Positions 1-10,331 of a DNA stretch of 64,000 bases are shown in pieces (the stretch's first letter is position 1; each line of letters starts with the position of its first letter). The notes beneath the pieces are model-generated. The model did no database searches, had not been told where the DNA came from, and saw nothing but the letters and a program-made list of their open reading frames with translations. The stretch covers positions 733,501 through 797,500 of the forward strand of contig JALPQD010000294.1 of assembly GCA_023101885.1 (NCBI GenBank), in the 5' to 3' direction. The position numbers and the translations under genes were made by a program. The DNA comes from Typhlomys cinereus (lineage: Eukaryota; Chordata; Mammalia; Rodentia; Platacanthomyidae).

Positions 1-2278
1 TAGTAAATGGGATTGTTTCTCTCAAGGCTTTTTCACTTCTTTCATTCTGGGCATATAGGAAGGCCTCTGATTTTTGCACATTTATTTTGTATCCTGCCAC
101 CCTGCTGAACTTCTCAATTAGTTCCAGGAGCTTCCTGGTGGAGTTTTTGGGATCACTCAGGTATAAGATCATGTCATCTGCAAATAGGGATAGCTTGACT
201 TCTTCCTTGCCAATTTGAATCCCTCTTATGTCCCTTTCTTGTCTTATGGCTTCAGCTAAGACTTCAAGTACAATATTGAATAGAAGTGGTGAGAGAGGAC
301 AGCCTTGTCTAGTTCCTGATCGAAGTGGGAATGCTTCCAATTGTTCCCCACTGAGTATAATCCTTGTGGGCTTGTTGTATACAGCTTTTATTATATTGAT
401 AAAGGTTCTTTCCATTCCTACTATGTCTAGCTGTTTTGATCATAAAAGGCTGTTGGATCTTGTCAAAGGCTTTTTCTGCATTTATTGAGAGTATCATGTG
501 GTCTTGGACTTTGGACTGGTTTACATGATGAATTACATTTATTGATTTTCGTATGTTGAACCAACCTTTTATGCCGGGGATGAAGCCTACTTGGTTCCTG
601 TGAATGATCTTTTTGATATGTTTTTGAATCCGATTTGCTAAGACTTTGTTGAAAATCTTTGCGTCTGTGTTCATCAGAGAGATCGGCCTATAGTTTTCTT
701 TTTTAAATGAATCTTTATTAGGTTTTGGGATTAAGACAATATTAGCTTCATAGAAGGAATTTGGTAGTGTTCCTTCCTTTGCTATTTGATGGAACAGTTT
801 AAGGAGTATTGGTGTTATTAACTCCTTAAATGTCTGGTAGAATTCTGTGCTGAATCTATCTGGTCTAGGACATTTTTTGGTGGGAAGATTCAAGATTACT
901 TCCTCAATTTCCTTATATGTTATAGGACTATTTAAATTATTCACTACTTCCTGATTCAATTTAGGTAAGTTGTGTTTACTTAGAAATTCATCCATCTCTT
1001 TTGTGTTGTCAAACTTCCCAGAGTGTAAGTTTTTGAAATATGATGCTATAATTCTCTGGATTTCTTGGGTATGAGTAGTGATAACTCCATGTTCATTTCT
1101 AATTTTGTTAATTTGGGTTTTCTCTCTCTTTGCTTTTGGTTAATTTAGCTAGGGGTGTATCAATCTTGTTGATGTTTTCAAAGAACCAGCTTTTTGACTG
1201 GTTGATTTTTTCTATCATTTTCTTAAGTCTCGATTTCAGATATTTCTCCCTTTATTTTGCTAATCTCCTCTCTTCTACTAGTTTTGGGATCAGATTGCTC
1301 AAGTTTCTCTAAAGCCTTAAGCTGCATCATTAAGTTATTTATTTCTGATGTTTCTGTTTTTTTGATGTAGGCATTAAACGCTATGAACTTACCTCTTAGA
1401 ACAGCTTTCATTGTGTCCCAGAGATTTTGGTAAGTTGTGTTTTCATTATCGTTCACTTTTAGAAAATCTTGAATTTCCTTTTTAATTTATTCCTGAATCC
1501 AGTTCTCATTCAGCATCATATTGTTAAGTTTCCAGGAGTTAGTGTATTTTCTCGTTTGATGTGTTGTGGATGTCCAGCTTTAGGTCGTGGTGGTCTGATA
1601 GGGCACAGGTTAGAATTTCAACTTTTTGTATATGTGTAGATTCATTTTGTGGCCCAATATGTGATCTATTTTGGGGAAAGTTCCGTGTGCTGCTGAGAAA
1701 AATGTGTATTCTTTGGTGCATGGGTGAAAAGTTTGATAGAGATCTGTAAGGTCCATTTCTTTCAGGGTTTGATTAAGTTCTAAAGTGTCTCTGTTAAGCT
1801 TTTGACCTGTTGATCTATCCCATGTTGAGAGGTCGGTGTTGAAGTCCTCAAGAATAATCGTTTGGGGGTTGATTTCTTGCTTTAGACGCTGTAGGGTTTT
1901 CTTAATGAATGTGGAGGGGCCCGTATTGGGTGCATATATGTTCAGTATTGTGAAGTCTTCCTGGTGAATTGTACCTGTGACTAAAATGTAGTATCCATCT
2001 GTGTCTCTTATGATTTTCTTTGGTTTGAAGTCCACTTTGTCTGAAAGCATAATAGCTACCCCTGCCTGTTTCCTGGTTCCATTAGCTTGCAAGATTTTGG
2101 ACCAGCCTTTCATTCTTAGGATGTGCCTATCTTTTGTGGTGGGTTGAGTTTCCTGAAGACAGCAGATTGTTGGATTGTGGTTTTTAATTCAAGTTTGTAA
2201 TCTGTGTCTCTTAATCGGTGAGTTAATACCATTGACATTTAATGTTATAATGGAGATATTATTTTTAATACTGGACAT
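1..2278 (-). pseudogene. L1 ORF2 (endonuclease/reverse transcriptase), 5' part, broken
   Basis: ORF2 of L1 encodes the endonuclease and reverse transcriptase that drive target-primed reverse transcription. The start codon is at 2278-2276, shortly downstream of the ORF1 stop. After about 23 codons a Trp codon has become TGA; the other L1 copy still reads TGG there. The endonuclease domain reads through about 2113-1610 and includes the Asp-Phe-Asn motif region. Further open stretches lie at 1456-1223 and 995-309; the last holds fingers/palm residues of the reverse transcriptase. Several frameshifts separate them. The FADD catalytic box is beyond the left edge. Compared with the 42.9-44.9 kb copy, this one keeps an Arg CGA codon near 321-323 where the other has TGA. 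Confidence 0.9.
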
Positions 2279-2355
2279 TTTTTATGTTTATAGATTTTGT
2301 AAGCATGTTGTTTGATATTTATGTTTTGGTGGTATTATACTTCCCTTCTGTCCTG

Positions 2356-3717
2356 CTAGATACACTTGTTCTTTTCTTCAAGCTTGAGTATCATTTCTAG
2401 CATTTTTTGAATTTTTTTTTTGTTTAAATTTTTTTTAATTATTATTATTTATTCAACTGTGTGCATGTGTGTGTGTATGTACGTGCACGTGTGTCTGTGT
2501 ATGTGTAGAACCACGGACGAATTCGTGAACCACCATGGACTCCTCCACCTTCTTCTGCCCCGGGATTCACAGGCTCCGCCCTACCAAGACCAGAAACCCA
2601 GGCCGCCCCCGCTTCTGCCTGGCGTCTATACGTGGGATCTGGGATCCGAACTCAGGACCTTCCGCCTGCAAGGCGGAGGCTTAACCCCTGAGCCACCTCT
2701 CCAGCCCCCATTTCTAGCATTTTTTGAAGGCCTGGTTTGGTAGACATGTATCCCTTCAAGTTGACTTTGTGCTGGAAAACTTTTCTTTCTCCCTCAATCA
2801 TGATAGATAGTTTTGCCGGGTATATCAGTCTGGGTTGGCATTTTTGCTCATTGAATACTTGAAGTATGTCTCTCAAAGCTCTTCTTGCTTTTACTCTTTC
2901 CATTGAGTAGTCATTTGTTATTCTAATAGGTTTACCTTTAAAAGTGAGTTGCTTTTTTTCTCTTGAAGCTCTCAGCACGTTTTCTTTGTCTTGAATGTGG
3001 AGTGTTTTGACTATTATTTGCCATGGCGATTTTCTATTTTGGTCATATCTGTTTGGAGTGCGAAATGCCTCTCATATTTGGATAGGCCTCTCATTCTTTA
3101 GTTGTGGGAAGTTTTCATTTATGATGAATTGAAATATTTCCTCTGGTGTGGTATTTTGGGATTCTTGTTCTGGTATTCCATGAATGCAGCATATTAGGCT
3201 TCTTCAGAGTGTCCCATATCTCTTGAATGTTCCTCTCCAGTATCTTTTTGGCTTTAACAATCTCTTCCATTGAGCTGGTTAATTCTCCCACTTTGTCTTT
3301 AAGATCTGAAATTCTATTTTCTGCCTCATTTGTTCTGCTGATAAGACTCTCTGTTGAGTTTTGGGTTGAAGATAACTTGTCTTTTAGTTCAATTTTAATC
3401 TCTGCCTGAGACTGTTTTAACTGCTCTATACCTATTTTTGTTTCTTGAACTGTTTTTCTCATCTCCTCCAGGTGCCTGTTGTGTTCCTGTTCAAAGTGGT
3501 TGATACGGTTGTTGAACTCTTCTCGGATTTTCTCTTTCATAGTATTAATCATGGTTATGATCATACTCTGAAAGTCATTATGTTGGGTCTGGCCTTCATG
3601 GCTATTTTCTGTGGATTTGTTCTGGTCGGAATCCATCGTTATGGGATTGATTCTTTCGGTGGGAGATTGGTCTTCTTGGGTTTTGTTTCTCATGGATCTG
3701 CACTTTGACTTGGGCAT
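2356..3717 (-). pseudogene. L1 ORF1 (RNA-binding chaperone), interrupted
   Basis: ORF1p is the trimeric nucleic-acid chaperone of the L1 particle. The frame starts at ATG 3717 (MPKSKCRSMRN...) and has a long coiled-coil rich in Glu, Lys and Gln with a heptad pattern (residues about 45-165). A frameshift just after the motif KKPNM throws the RNA-recognition and C-terminal domains out of frame. The C-terminal frame reappears at 2978 (LRASREKK...) and runs to the SINE at 2708. The last codons lie beyond the SINE and end in TAG at 2358-2356. Without the SINE the length would match the 46015-44952 copy. Confidence 0.9.
2412..2708 (-). mobile_element. Young tRNA-derived SINE (IDL-Geo-like)
   Basis: Read on the minus strand it starts GGGGCTGGAGAGGTGGCTCA, a tRNA-like head with A box and B box (GAGTTCGGATCC). 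A GC-rich body, a CA-rich stretch and an AATAAATAATAATAA tail follow. It is flanked by a perfect 20-bp target-site duplication CATTTCTAGCATTTTTTGAA at 2392-2411 and 2709-2728. It interrupts L1 ORF1. The family name is from memory of a described geomyoid SINE and is not certain. Confidence 0.93.
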
Positions 3718-4304
3718 TGTTGTTTTGTTTTTTAGGACCTTTCAGTTTCTGTGTGTTTTTCACTGAACCAATGTAGTTGGTATTGTTACACTTGCCAGTT
3801 ATTATTAGTGCTTGCCTTGCATTGGGTATGTTTGTGTATTGTTATTGTTATATCCTAGATGAGGCTACTAGGCTGTTAGTTCATCAGTTAAGTAACCAGG
3901 GGGTGAATATTAGTATGGTAGTGCACTTTTATGATTTAGTGTCTTGGTGAAATGTGAGGGTGAGTGGTGTACTCCCTGGGGTTTTATGTTTTTTGGGTGG
4001 CTGTATGAGGAAGTTGATCTACAGCAGTGATACTAGAAAGGATCAGTAAGGTGAAAAGAAAAAAAAAAAAAAGGAAGTTTTGTTATCTTTGGGCTGGATG
4101 TGAAGAATCTCGCCCATGTGATATAATGGTTGTAGTGAAGTCCAGATGTATGGCCTGTGTTCCCTTTGTTCCTTAGAGTTTTGCTTGAGTTTCCTTTGGA
4201 CTCTGTTGAATTTTGAGTAGCAGTGTGTCTTCTGTGGACCACGAGTGTAGGTCCCCGGTGGGCCAGAGAGGCAGAGGGTCTAATGTTGATGTCAGAATTC
4301 TTCA

Positions 4305-4596
4305 CCTGCGACCTTGGGGGGGGGCGGAGGCACGCGGGGGTGGGAGGGCGTGAGGGGCTGGAGTCCGGGGCGGGGCCCCGGGGGCTAAGCTGGTGGCAGT
4401 GCGGGTGCTGCTGGCCGGGCGGCTCTGGGGTGGGGGTCTGGGCTGGGCTGGGAGGGGCTCTCTCGCTTGCTCACTCACCTGGGAGGTTGGCGGGGTTCGG
4501 CGCGGAGGGGGACGGGGTCTCGGGGGCAAAGCTGGTGGCCGGGCGGGTGCTGCTGGCCAGGCGGCTCCGGGGTGGGGGGCTGGGCTGGCCATCATT
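4305..4596 (-). promoter_or_regulatory. L1 copy I 5'UTR with tandem GC-rich monomers
   Basis: A unit beginning near 4384 (AAGCTGGTGGC...) repeats near 4530 with a period of about 146 bp. The sequence is very GC- and CpG-rich. Tandem 5'UTR monomers are the usual internal promoter of rodent L1. The monomer sequence differs from that of the 46.0-46.45 kb L1, so the two L1s carry different promoter types. Confidence 0.75.
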
Positions 4597-4673
4597 ATAA
4601 ATTTTATGTGCAGCATGATTTTGCTTTTTTTGGGGCAATTTGAAAGAGGATCTCTCTTTTTTCTCCCACATTT

Positions 4674-4924
4674 TATTTTTTTCCCCAATCATACAAGCTC
4701 AATAGGTACTTCTGTCCTCTCCCTCCCTCCACCCCTTCCCAGTCCCCCCTTGCACTCTTCTCCCTCTCTTCTACCCCCTTTCTTCCTCCCCTTTTCCTAG
4801 TGCCTCTCCCTTCCCTGCTCCAGGAAGCCCAAGAAAGGGCTCTGGGCTATGCCACTGAATCCTTACTCCTCACTGGGGTGGGGGACTCAGAGGGAGGTTT
4901 GGCATTCACACAAAAGGATAGAAT
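4674..4924. mobile_element. L1 3'UTR fragment with 5' inversion (twin priming)
   Basis: Positions 4674-4800 are the L1 3' end in minus orientation: poly(T), then CAATCATACAAGCTCAATAGG, then a CT-rich tract. Positions 4812-4922 are the adjacent upstream part of the same 3'UTR but in plus orientation (CCAAGAAAGGGCTCTGGGC...ACACAAAAGGATA). The two pieces are neighbours in the L1 consensus as seen in other copies here. That is the structure left by twin priming during insertion. Confidence 0.8.
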
Positions 4925-4984
4925 AGGGTCTCTTTATCACAGCCTGGCATGGAACTCACTCCGGAGCGCGAGATGGCCTTGACT

Positions 4985-7172
4985 TTTGTTTTTAAATTTA
5001 TTTATTTATTTTTTTCACTCATACAAACTTTTTTTTTTTTGGTTTATCAATGTACTGTTTTATCATTTTAATAACAAAGCAGATTACAATAAAGCCCTAA
5101 TTTGCATTTTACAATTAGTTGTTACAAGACCCTGTATACACTTCTGAGGGTATAACATGATCTCCAAGTCCCAAGGCCACTCAAAGCGGTTTCCAGCCCA
5201 CTCCCCACAGGTATAGGGCTGCTTTCTGCGTTCCAAGGGTGTATTTGGAATGGTGCTTTGCAAGATCAGCGTGAGTCATAAGTGCGTACAATTCTGAAGA
5301 CCGTCTCACAACACATTTGGAGGAACTGAAAGACTGCCTTAGTCTCACAGCTGTTAGTGTCTATTAGTGCTGTTGCAGGTTATAAGACAATCACAGTCCA
5401 TTGATTTGTTTGGGTTGAGGAAGAATAGAGAATTTGCAGATAAGATTATGAACAGATTATAACCAGTTTTCTAAGCAAAAGAAAGTAATTACTGAGCTTA
5501 ATAAGATGTAGTAGTTCTCTTCACATAGTTTTATATTTTTGTGAAATGGAATTATTAAAATTCTGAGCTTAACAAAAATCTCGTAGGTCAATTTATCAAA
5601 ACAGACATTTGGCCAGTAAGAATTTCATTCCACACCAATGAAATTTTAGCGGCTAGATTGATTTAGGGCAGTTTTTGTACATCTCTATAGAAAATTTGGT
5701 TTACTCTAAAAGTTGTCAAGACAGCCCCTCAGTTGAGACCCTGGCCTAAAGTATTTGCTTTACTTATGTAGCAAGAGGATAGTGTTAAACGTGGAAGCTT
5801 TCAGTTTGTGGCACTGACTGATGATCTACACAGGGCATCCTTCAAAAGCTACAATTAAGGATCCACCTAGCTTTTCAGCAATACAAGTCCAATTGAGATC
5901 TTCTGGCCCATTTGCTTGATACTCATGCTTTATACCTTGGAATTTCTTCTTGATGGCATCCTTTGAGCTCGCATAGATCATTTTGCTTTTCAGAGGTGCT
6001 AATTCTGGTGCCCACAAAAAAAAAAAAATCAACTCTTCTTTCCTAGACTCCTTGGTTTTCAAAGCTTGCATCATACAAAGCATAGCGACAATCTTTCTCA
6101 GGAAGCATTCCCACAAAATGCTTGAAAGGATCAGTTATGGTGACCCCAACATCTCCAACCAAGATCTCTTTGCCTTCCTCAACAAAGATGCACTTTTTGT
6201 CTGCACTGAGACAAAAAATGACAGCCTTCTTTCTTTTCTTGATTTCTTCTGGTGTGGAACATTTCCGAACTTTCATGTCATAAAAAATGCGACATACTTC
6301 ATCAGCAACTTGCACTCCTGAAGCCATCTTCGCCGCGGCCGACTGGGGGACGAGGGAGGAGGCAGAGCTTACGGACGAGTCTGCGGAGCGTTCTCCTCGC
6401 TGCACCAGCACCGAGCGAGCGAGCGACCACTCATACAAACTTAATAGGTACCCCGGTCCCCTCCCTCCCTCCATCCTTCCCCAGACTCCCTTGTTCCCTC
6501 CCCCCTTTTCCTTCTTCCTTTCTCCCCTCCCTCCCTTTCTCCCAGTGCCCCCTCTCCCCCAATCCCTGGAGTATCCTTTAGTGTGAATGTCAAACTTCCC
6601 TCTGGGTCTTCCACTCTAATGAGGTGTAAGGACTTCGTAGCATTGCCTAGAGCCCTTTCTTGTGTTCCCCTTTAGTACAGGAACACTGTTGTGGCTGTTA
6701 ATCCCTTGCTTCTAAGGATCCTAGTGCCTGTGATCCATGCTAGACTTTGGGAGGGTCAGTGATATGTCAGTCATTGCGCAGGTCATGCAAAGTCCTATTA
6801 TGGTTACTGGGGCCCTAACTTGTGTGGAGTATCTTGCATATCGTTGCTCCTCCCCATCTTTAGGCTTTTACAATCTTACCGCTCCCTCTTCCACAAATTT
6901 CCCTGAGCTTTAGGATGGGGAGACATTAGACTGGCCTGGTTCTAGATGGTTAATATAGGGTCTCTGATGTTCTGAATTATAGTTTGTTGGTTTTTTTTTT
7001 TTTCCAGTTTTGCTGTTCCTGCACTATCCTTGGCTCCATCCTGATGGGTATTGGATATCACCTCCTAGCCAGAGATAAAAGGCTGTTAAAATAGAGTTTT
7101 ACCATAAGAGCAGATTCAAAGGTAGATGGAATAAGAGTAGGAGACCGCAGTGAGGGGGGTCAGTCTCCCATT
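4985..7172 (-). mobile_element. L1 3' end (copy C), itself interrupted by the DSTN retrocopy
   Basis: It starts with poly(T)/TTTATTT and CACTCATACAAACTT at 4985-5030, resumes at 6441 (AATAGGTACC, CT-rich tract) and ends in the mid-3'UTR near 7172. The target-site duplication TGGCCTTGACTT is at 4973-4984 and 7173-7184. It contains only non-coding 3'UTR. Confidence 0.88.
5031..6425 (-). pseudogene. DSTN: Processed pseudogene of destrin (actin-depolymerising factor)
   Basis: Destrin severs and depolymerises actin filaments. On the minus strand an intronless copy starts with a short GC-rich 5'UTR. Its ATG is at 6327 ([20 protein letters not shown]...), it keeps the family block [17 protein letters not shown], and it stops at 5828-5826, about 165 codons as in ADF/cofilin proteins. 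The residues match destrin rather than cofilin-1 or -2. One extra A near 6057-6062 shifts the frame (ASFEN then a stop) and a run of T codons has expanded near 6010. A 3'UTR of about 790 nt ends in poly(A) (T run 5031-5040), with ATTAAA about 25 nt before it. The 15-bp target-site duplication CACTCATACAAACTT at 5016-5030 and 6426-6440 proves L1-mediated insertion into an L1 end. It cannot encode a full product. Confidence 0.95.
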
Positions 7173-7187
7173 TGGCCTTGACTTCTT

Positions 7188-7529
7188 CTTTTTTTTTTTT
7201 TCTTTAATAAGCACCTTTTGTTTATATTCTTAAATTATTATTATTATTTATTATTTGTTCAATTGTGCATGTATGCGTGTGTACGTGTGTGTATGTATGT
7301 ATGTGTGTGTGTGTGTAGAACCACGGACGAATTAGGGAACCACCATGGACGCCTCTACCTCCTCCTTGTTTACTCTGCCCCGGGATTCACAGGCTCCGCC
7401 CTACCAGGACCAGAAACGCAGGCCACCCCCGCTTCCGCCCGGCATCTATACGTGGGGTCTAGGATCCGAACTCAGGACCTTCTGCCTGTAAGGCAGAGGC
7501 TTAACCCCTGAGCCACTTCTCCAGCCCCC
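7188..7529 (-). mobile_element. Young tRNA-derived SINE (IDL-Geo-like)
   Basis: Same family as the 2412-2708 copy: minus-strand head GGGGCTGGAGAAGTGGCTCA, B box GAGTTCGGATCC, a GT-rich stretch, and AT-rich tail at 7218-7262. Target-site duplication TGGCCTTGACTTCTT is at 7173-7187 and 7530-7544. The L1 fragment to its left used the same B1 site. Confidence 0.93.
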
Positions 7530-7572
7530 TGGCCTTGACTTCTTGATTCAGCCTCCCAAATACTGGAATCTT

Positions 7573-8507
7573 TTTTTTTTTTAAATTTATTTTTCCGCTC
7601 ATACAAACGTAATAGGTACCACTGCCCCCTCCCTTCCTCCACCCCTCCCTGAACCTCCCTGCTCCCTCCTCCCTTTTCCCCTTCCTTTCCCCCTTCCCTC
7701 CTTTTCTCCCAGTGCCACCTACCTCCATCTCTGAAGCATCCTTTAATGTATATATCAAACTTTCCTCTGGGTCCTCCTCTCTGATGAGGTGTAAGGACTC
7801 AGTGGCTCTTTCTTGTGTTCCCCTTAAGTATAGGAACACTATTGTGACTGTTAATCCCTTGCTTCTAAGGATCCTAGTGCCTTTAGTCCATGCTAGACTT
7901 TGAGGGGTCAATGATATGTTGGTCATTGTGCAGATCATGCAGAGTCCTATTATAATTGCTTCGGCCCTAACTTGTGTGGAGTATCTTGCATATCATTGCT
8001 CCTCCCATCCTTGTGCTCTTACAATCTTACCGCCCCCTCTTCCGCAAATTTCCCTGAGATTCATGATGGGGAGAGATTAGGCAGGCCTGATTCCAGGTGG
8101 TTGATATAGAGTCTCTGATGTTCTGAATTATGGTTTGTTGATATTTTTTCAGCTTTGTTGCTCCTGCAATGGCCTTGGCTCCATCCTGATGGGTATTGGA
8201 TGTCACCCCTTGCAGTCCTTGATAGTGGCCTATTATCTCTGCTGTAGCATGATCCCCTCTCTCCTTGTTTCTGGCGGGGCCCTCCTTCTCCTTCCCTCCT
8301 GTTTATAATCTTTGTGATTACTGTAGGTATTACAGAGATTTATCTTTGAGTATGTCTCTAAGTGGGTTTGGTACTAGGATCCACCTATTAGGGAGTACAT
8401 ATAGCACTTAATTTTCTGTGTCTGGGATACTTCACTCAATATAATTGTTTCTAATTCCATCCATTTCCCAGCATTAATTCATCACCAAATACTGCATTAA
8501 TTCATCA
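7573..8507 (-). mobile_element. L1 3' end (copy D)
   Basis: Poly(T), CCGCTCATACAAACGTAATAGG, CT-rich tract, then the whole ~1-kb 3'UTR and the last codons of ORF2 (GKWMELETII... read on minus). It is flanked by CCAAATACTGGAATCTT at 7556-7572 and 8508-8524. A 23-bp tandem duplication (8472-8494, 8495-8517) overlaps the right junction. Confidence 0.9.
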
Positions 8508-8608
8508 CCAAATACTGGAATCTTAAGTGTGCCCCACCATACCAAACTCCTAAAGAATGATCCTGAATACATCTTTACCTAATGGAATGTTTACAACTGT
8601 TATTTTAA

Positions 8609-9688
8609 GCGCCGTATGTACTCCCTAATAGGTGGCTCCTAGTACCAAACCCACCCAGCCCACCTTGAGCCACTCAAAGGTAAATCTATGTAATACGTAC
8701 AGTAATTGCAAGGATTATGAACAGGAGGGATGGGGTTGGAGGGCCACACCAGAAACAAGGAGAGAAGTGACTATGTTACAGCAGAGAAAATAGGCCTCCA
8801 TCAAGGAATGCAAGTAAGTAATGTGACACCTGGTTAAGTTCACAGACGTTCGTTCCTGATCATGTACAACTGAGGGGGTATGATCTCACCAGAAGGGGAG
8901 GGCATAGTCTGGCAGATAAAAAGTAACCATTTTGCAAATGGGTGATTGATCTCTCCCTCACTGATGTTTCCTACTTTTATTACATCTACCCTTGAATGTG
9001 CTCTTATAATAAGACTCCAGTTTAACAGCTTTTTGTCTCTGGCCAGGGGGTGACATACAGTGCCCATCAGGATGGAGTGAAGGGCATTGCAGGAGCAGCA
9101 AAACTAACTGCAAAAGAAAATCAACAAACCACAATCCAGAACTTCAGAGACTCTATATCAACCACGTAGAACTAGGCCAGACTAATCTCTCCCCATCCTG
9201 AAGCTCAGGGACATTTGTGGAAGAGGGGGTGGTAAGATTGTAAGAGCACAAGGATGGGAGGAACAACGATTTGCAAGATACTCCACACAAGTTAGGGCTG
9301 AAGCAATCATAATTGGACTTTGCATGTCCTGCGCAATGTCCAACACACTATTGACCTCACAAAGTCTAGCATCTGCTAAAGGTACCAAGATCCTTGGAGG
9401 CAAGAGATTGACAGCCACAGTAGTGTTCCTAAGCTTAAGGGCAACATGGGAAAGGGTTCAGGGAAATGCCACTGGGTCCTTGTACGTCATTGGAGAGGAG
9501 GGCCCAGAGGAGAGTCAGGCATGCACAATAAAGGATTCTCTGGGAACTGGGCCGGAAGGCACTGGGGGATGGGGAGGGAGGGGTGAGGGGAGGGGGAGCA
9601 GGGGGTTCGGGGGGAGAAGGAGGGAGGGAGAGAACTGGTGTACCTATTAAGTTTGTATGAGCAGAAATAATAATAAAATGTATATAAA
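8609..9688 (+). mobile_element. L1 3' end (copy E)
   Basis: Plus-strand copy starting in the last ORF2 codons (CGTATGTACTCCCTAATAGG...TAG). It runs through a 3'UTR of about 1.0 kb with a G-rich purine tract (9560-9640), GTACCTATTAAGTTTGTATGAG and an A-rich tail. The target-site duplication AACTGTTATTTTAA lies at 8595-8608 and about 9689-9703. It gives the clearest view of the family's 3'UTR in this window. Confidence 0.9.
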
Positions 9689-9901
9689 AACTGTTATTTT
9701 TAAAAATTCTTTGAAAAGTTCATATATAATGAATTTATACATTTTTTTGAATTTATACATTTTCATCCCTATTCCTTACCCCCACCTCCTCTTGCCCCAT
9801 CCCAGGAGTTCTCCTTTCCAGCAGCCTCCTCCTCCCCCTGCATGTGTGATCCTTTGGGTCCTGTATGAGTCAGTGTTCTCTGAAGAGTAGAATCTCTAGA
9901 C

Positions 9902-9906
9902 TGGTT

Positions 9907-9971
<65 letters not shown>

Positions 9972-10290
9972 TTTCTTCCTTTTCTTCTTCTTCTTTCTTT
10001 TTTCTTCTTTCTTTCTTCTTCTTTCTTTCTTCTTCTTTCTTTCTTCTTTTCTCTATTTCTTTTTTCTCTCTTTCTCTTTCTTTCTCTCTCTTTCTTTTTC
10101 TCTTTCTCTCCTTTTCTCTTTATTTCTTTTTCTTTTTCTCTTTCTTTCTCTTTCTCTTTCTTTTTTCTCTTTCTCTCTTTTTCTCTCTCTTCTTTTTCTT
10201 TCTCTCTTTCTTTTTCTCTTTATTTCTTTTTCTCTTTCTTTCTCTCTCTCTTTTTTCCTCTCTCTCTCTTTCTTTCTTTTTTCTTCCTTT
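9902..10290. repeat. TTTC/pyrimidine-rich microsatellite
   Basis: About 15 perfect TTTC units from 9905 grade into imperfect TTTC, TTC, TCTTT and CTCTC units. The tract is nearly pure pyrimidine on the plus strand. Open frames over it are repeat translations. Confidence 0.95.
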
Positions 10291-10331
10291 TGTTAAATTA
10301 ACTAGCAATAAAAAATAGTGTTCTTCACAGT

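Larger units (their letters stand above)
1..4596 (-). mobile_element. L1 copy I, 3' end outside window
   Basis: Minus-strand LINE-1 running from the left window edge (inside ORF2) to a GC-rich 5'UTR. Positions 1-2300 and 2710-4020 align closely with the more complete L1 at 39679-46453. The order read on the minus strand is 5'UTR monomers, ORF1, a short spacer, ORF2. Both reading frames carry stops and frameshifts, and a SINE sits in ORF1, so the copy is dead. Its 3'UTR and target-site duplication lie outside the window. Confidence 0.95.
4926..8550 (-). mobile_element. Old B1 SINE, split by three insertions
   Basis: B1 pieces in minus orientation lie at 4926-4984 (GGGTCTCTTT...GGAACTCACTC...TGGCCTTGACTT), 7173-7187, 7530-7572 (GATTCAGCCTCCCAAATACTGGAATC) and 8508-8550 (...GTGTGCCCCACCATACC). 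Joined at their target-site duplications they give one 7SL-derived B1 in the normal order. The insertions are an L1 3' end, a young SINE and a second L1 3' end. Confidence 0.85.

Noticed and set aside
4223..4800. Gly/Arg/Pro-rich frames of 125-135 codons on both strands
   Set aside because: They lie in the L1 5'UTR monomers and the CT-rich L1 3'UTR.
5826..6474. Cofilin-1 or cofilin-2 retropseudogene
   Set aside because: N-terminal and C-terminal residues fit destrin ([18 protein letters not shown]) better.
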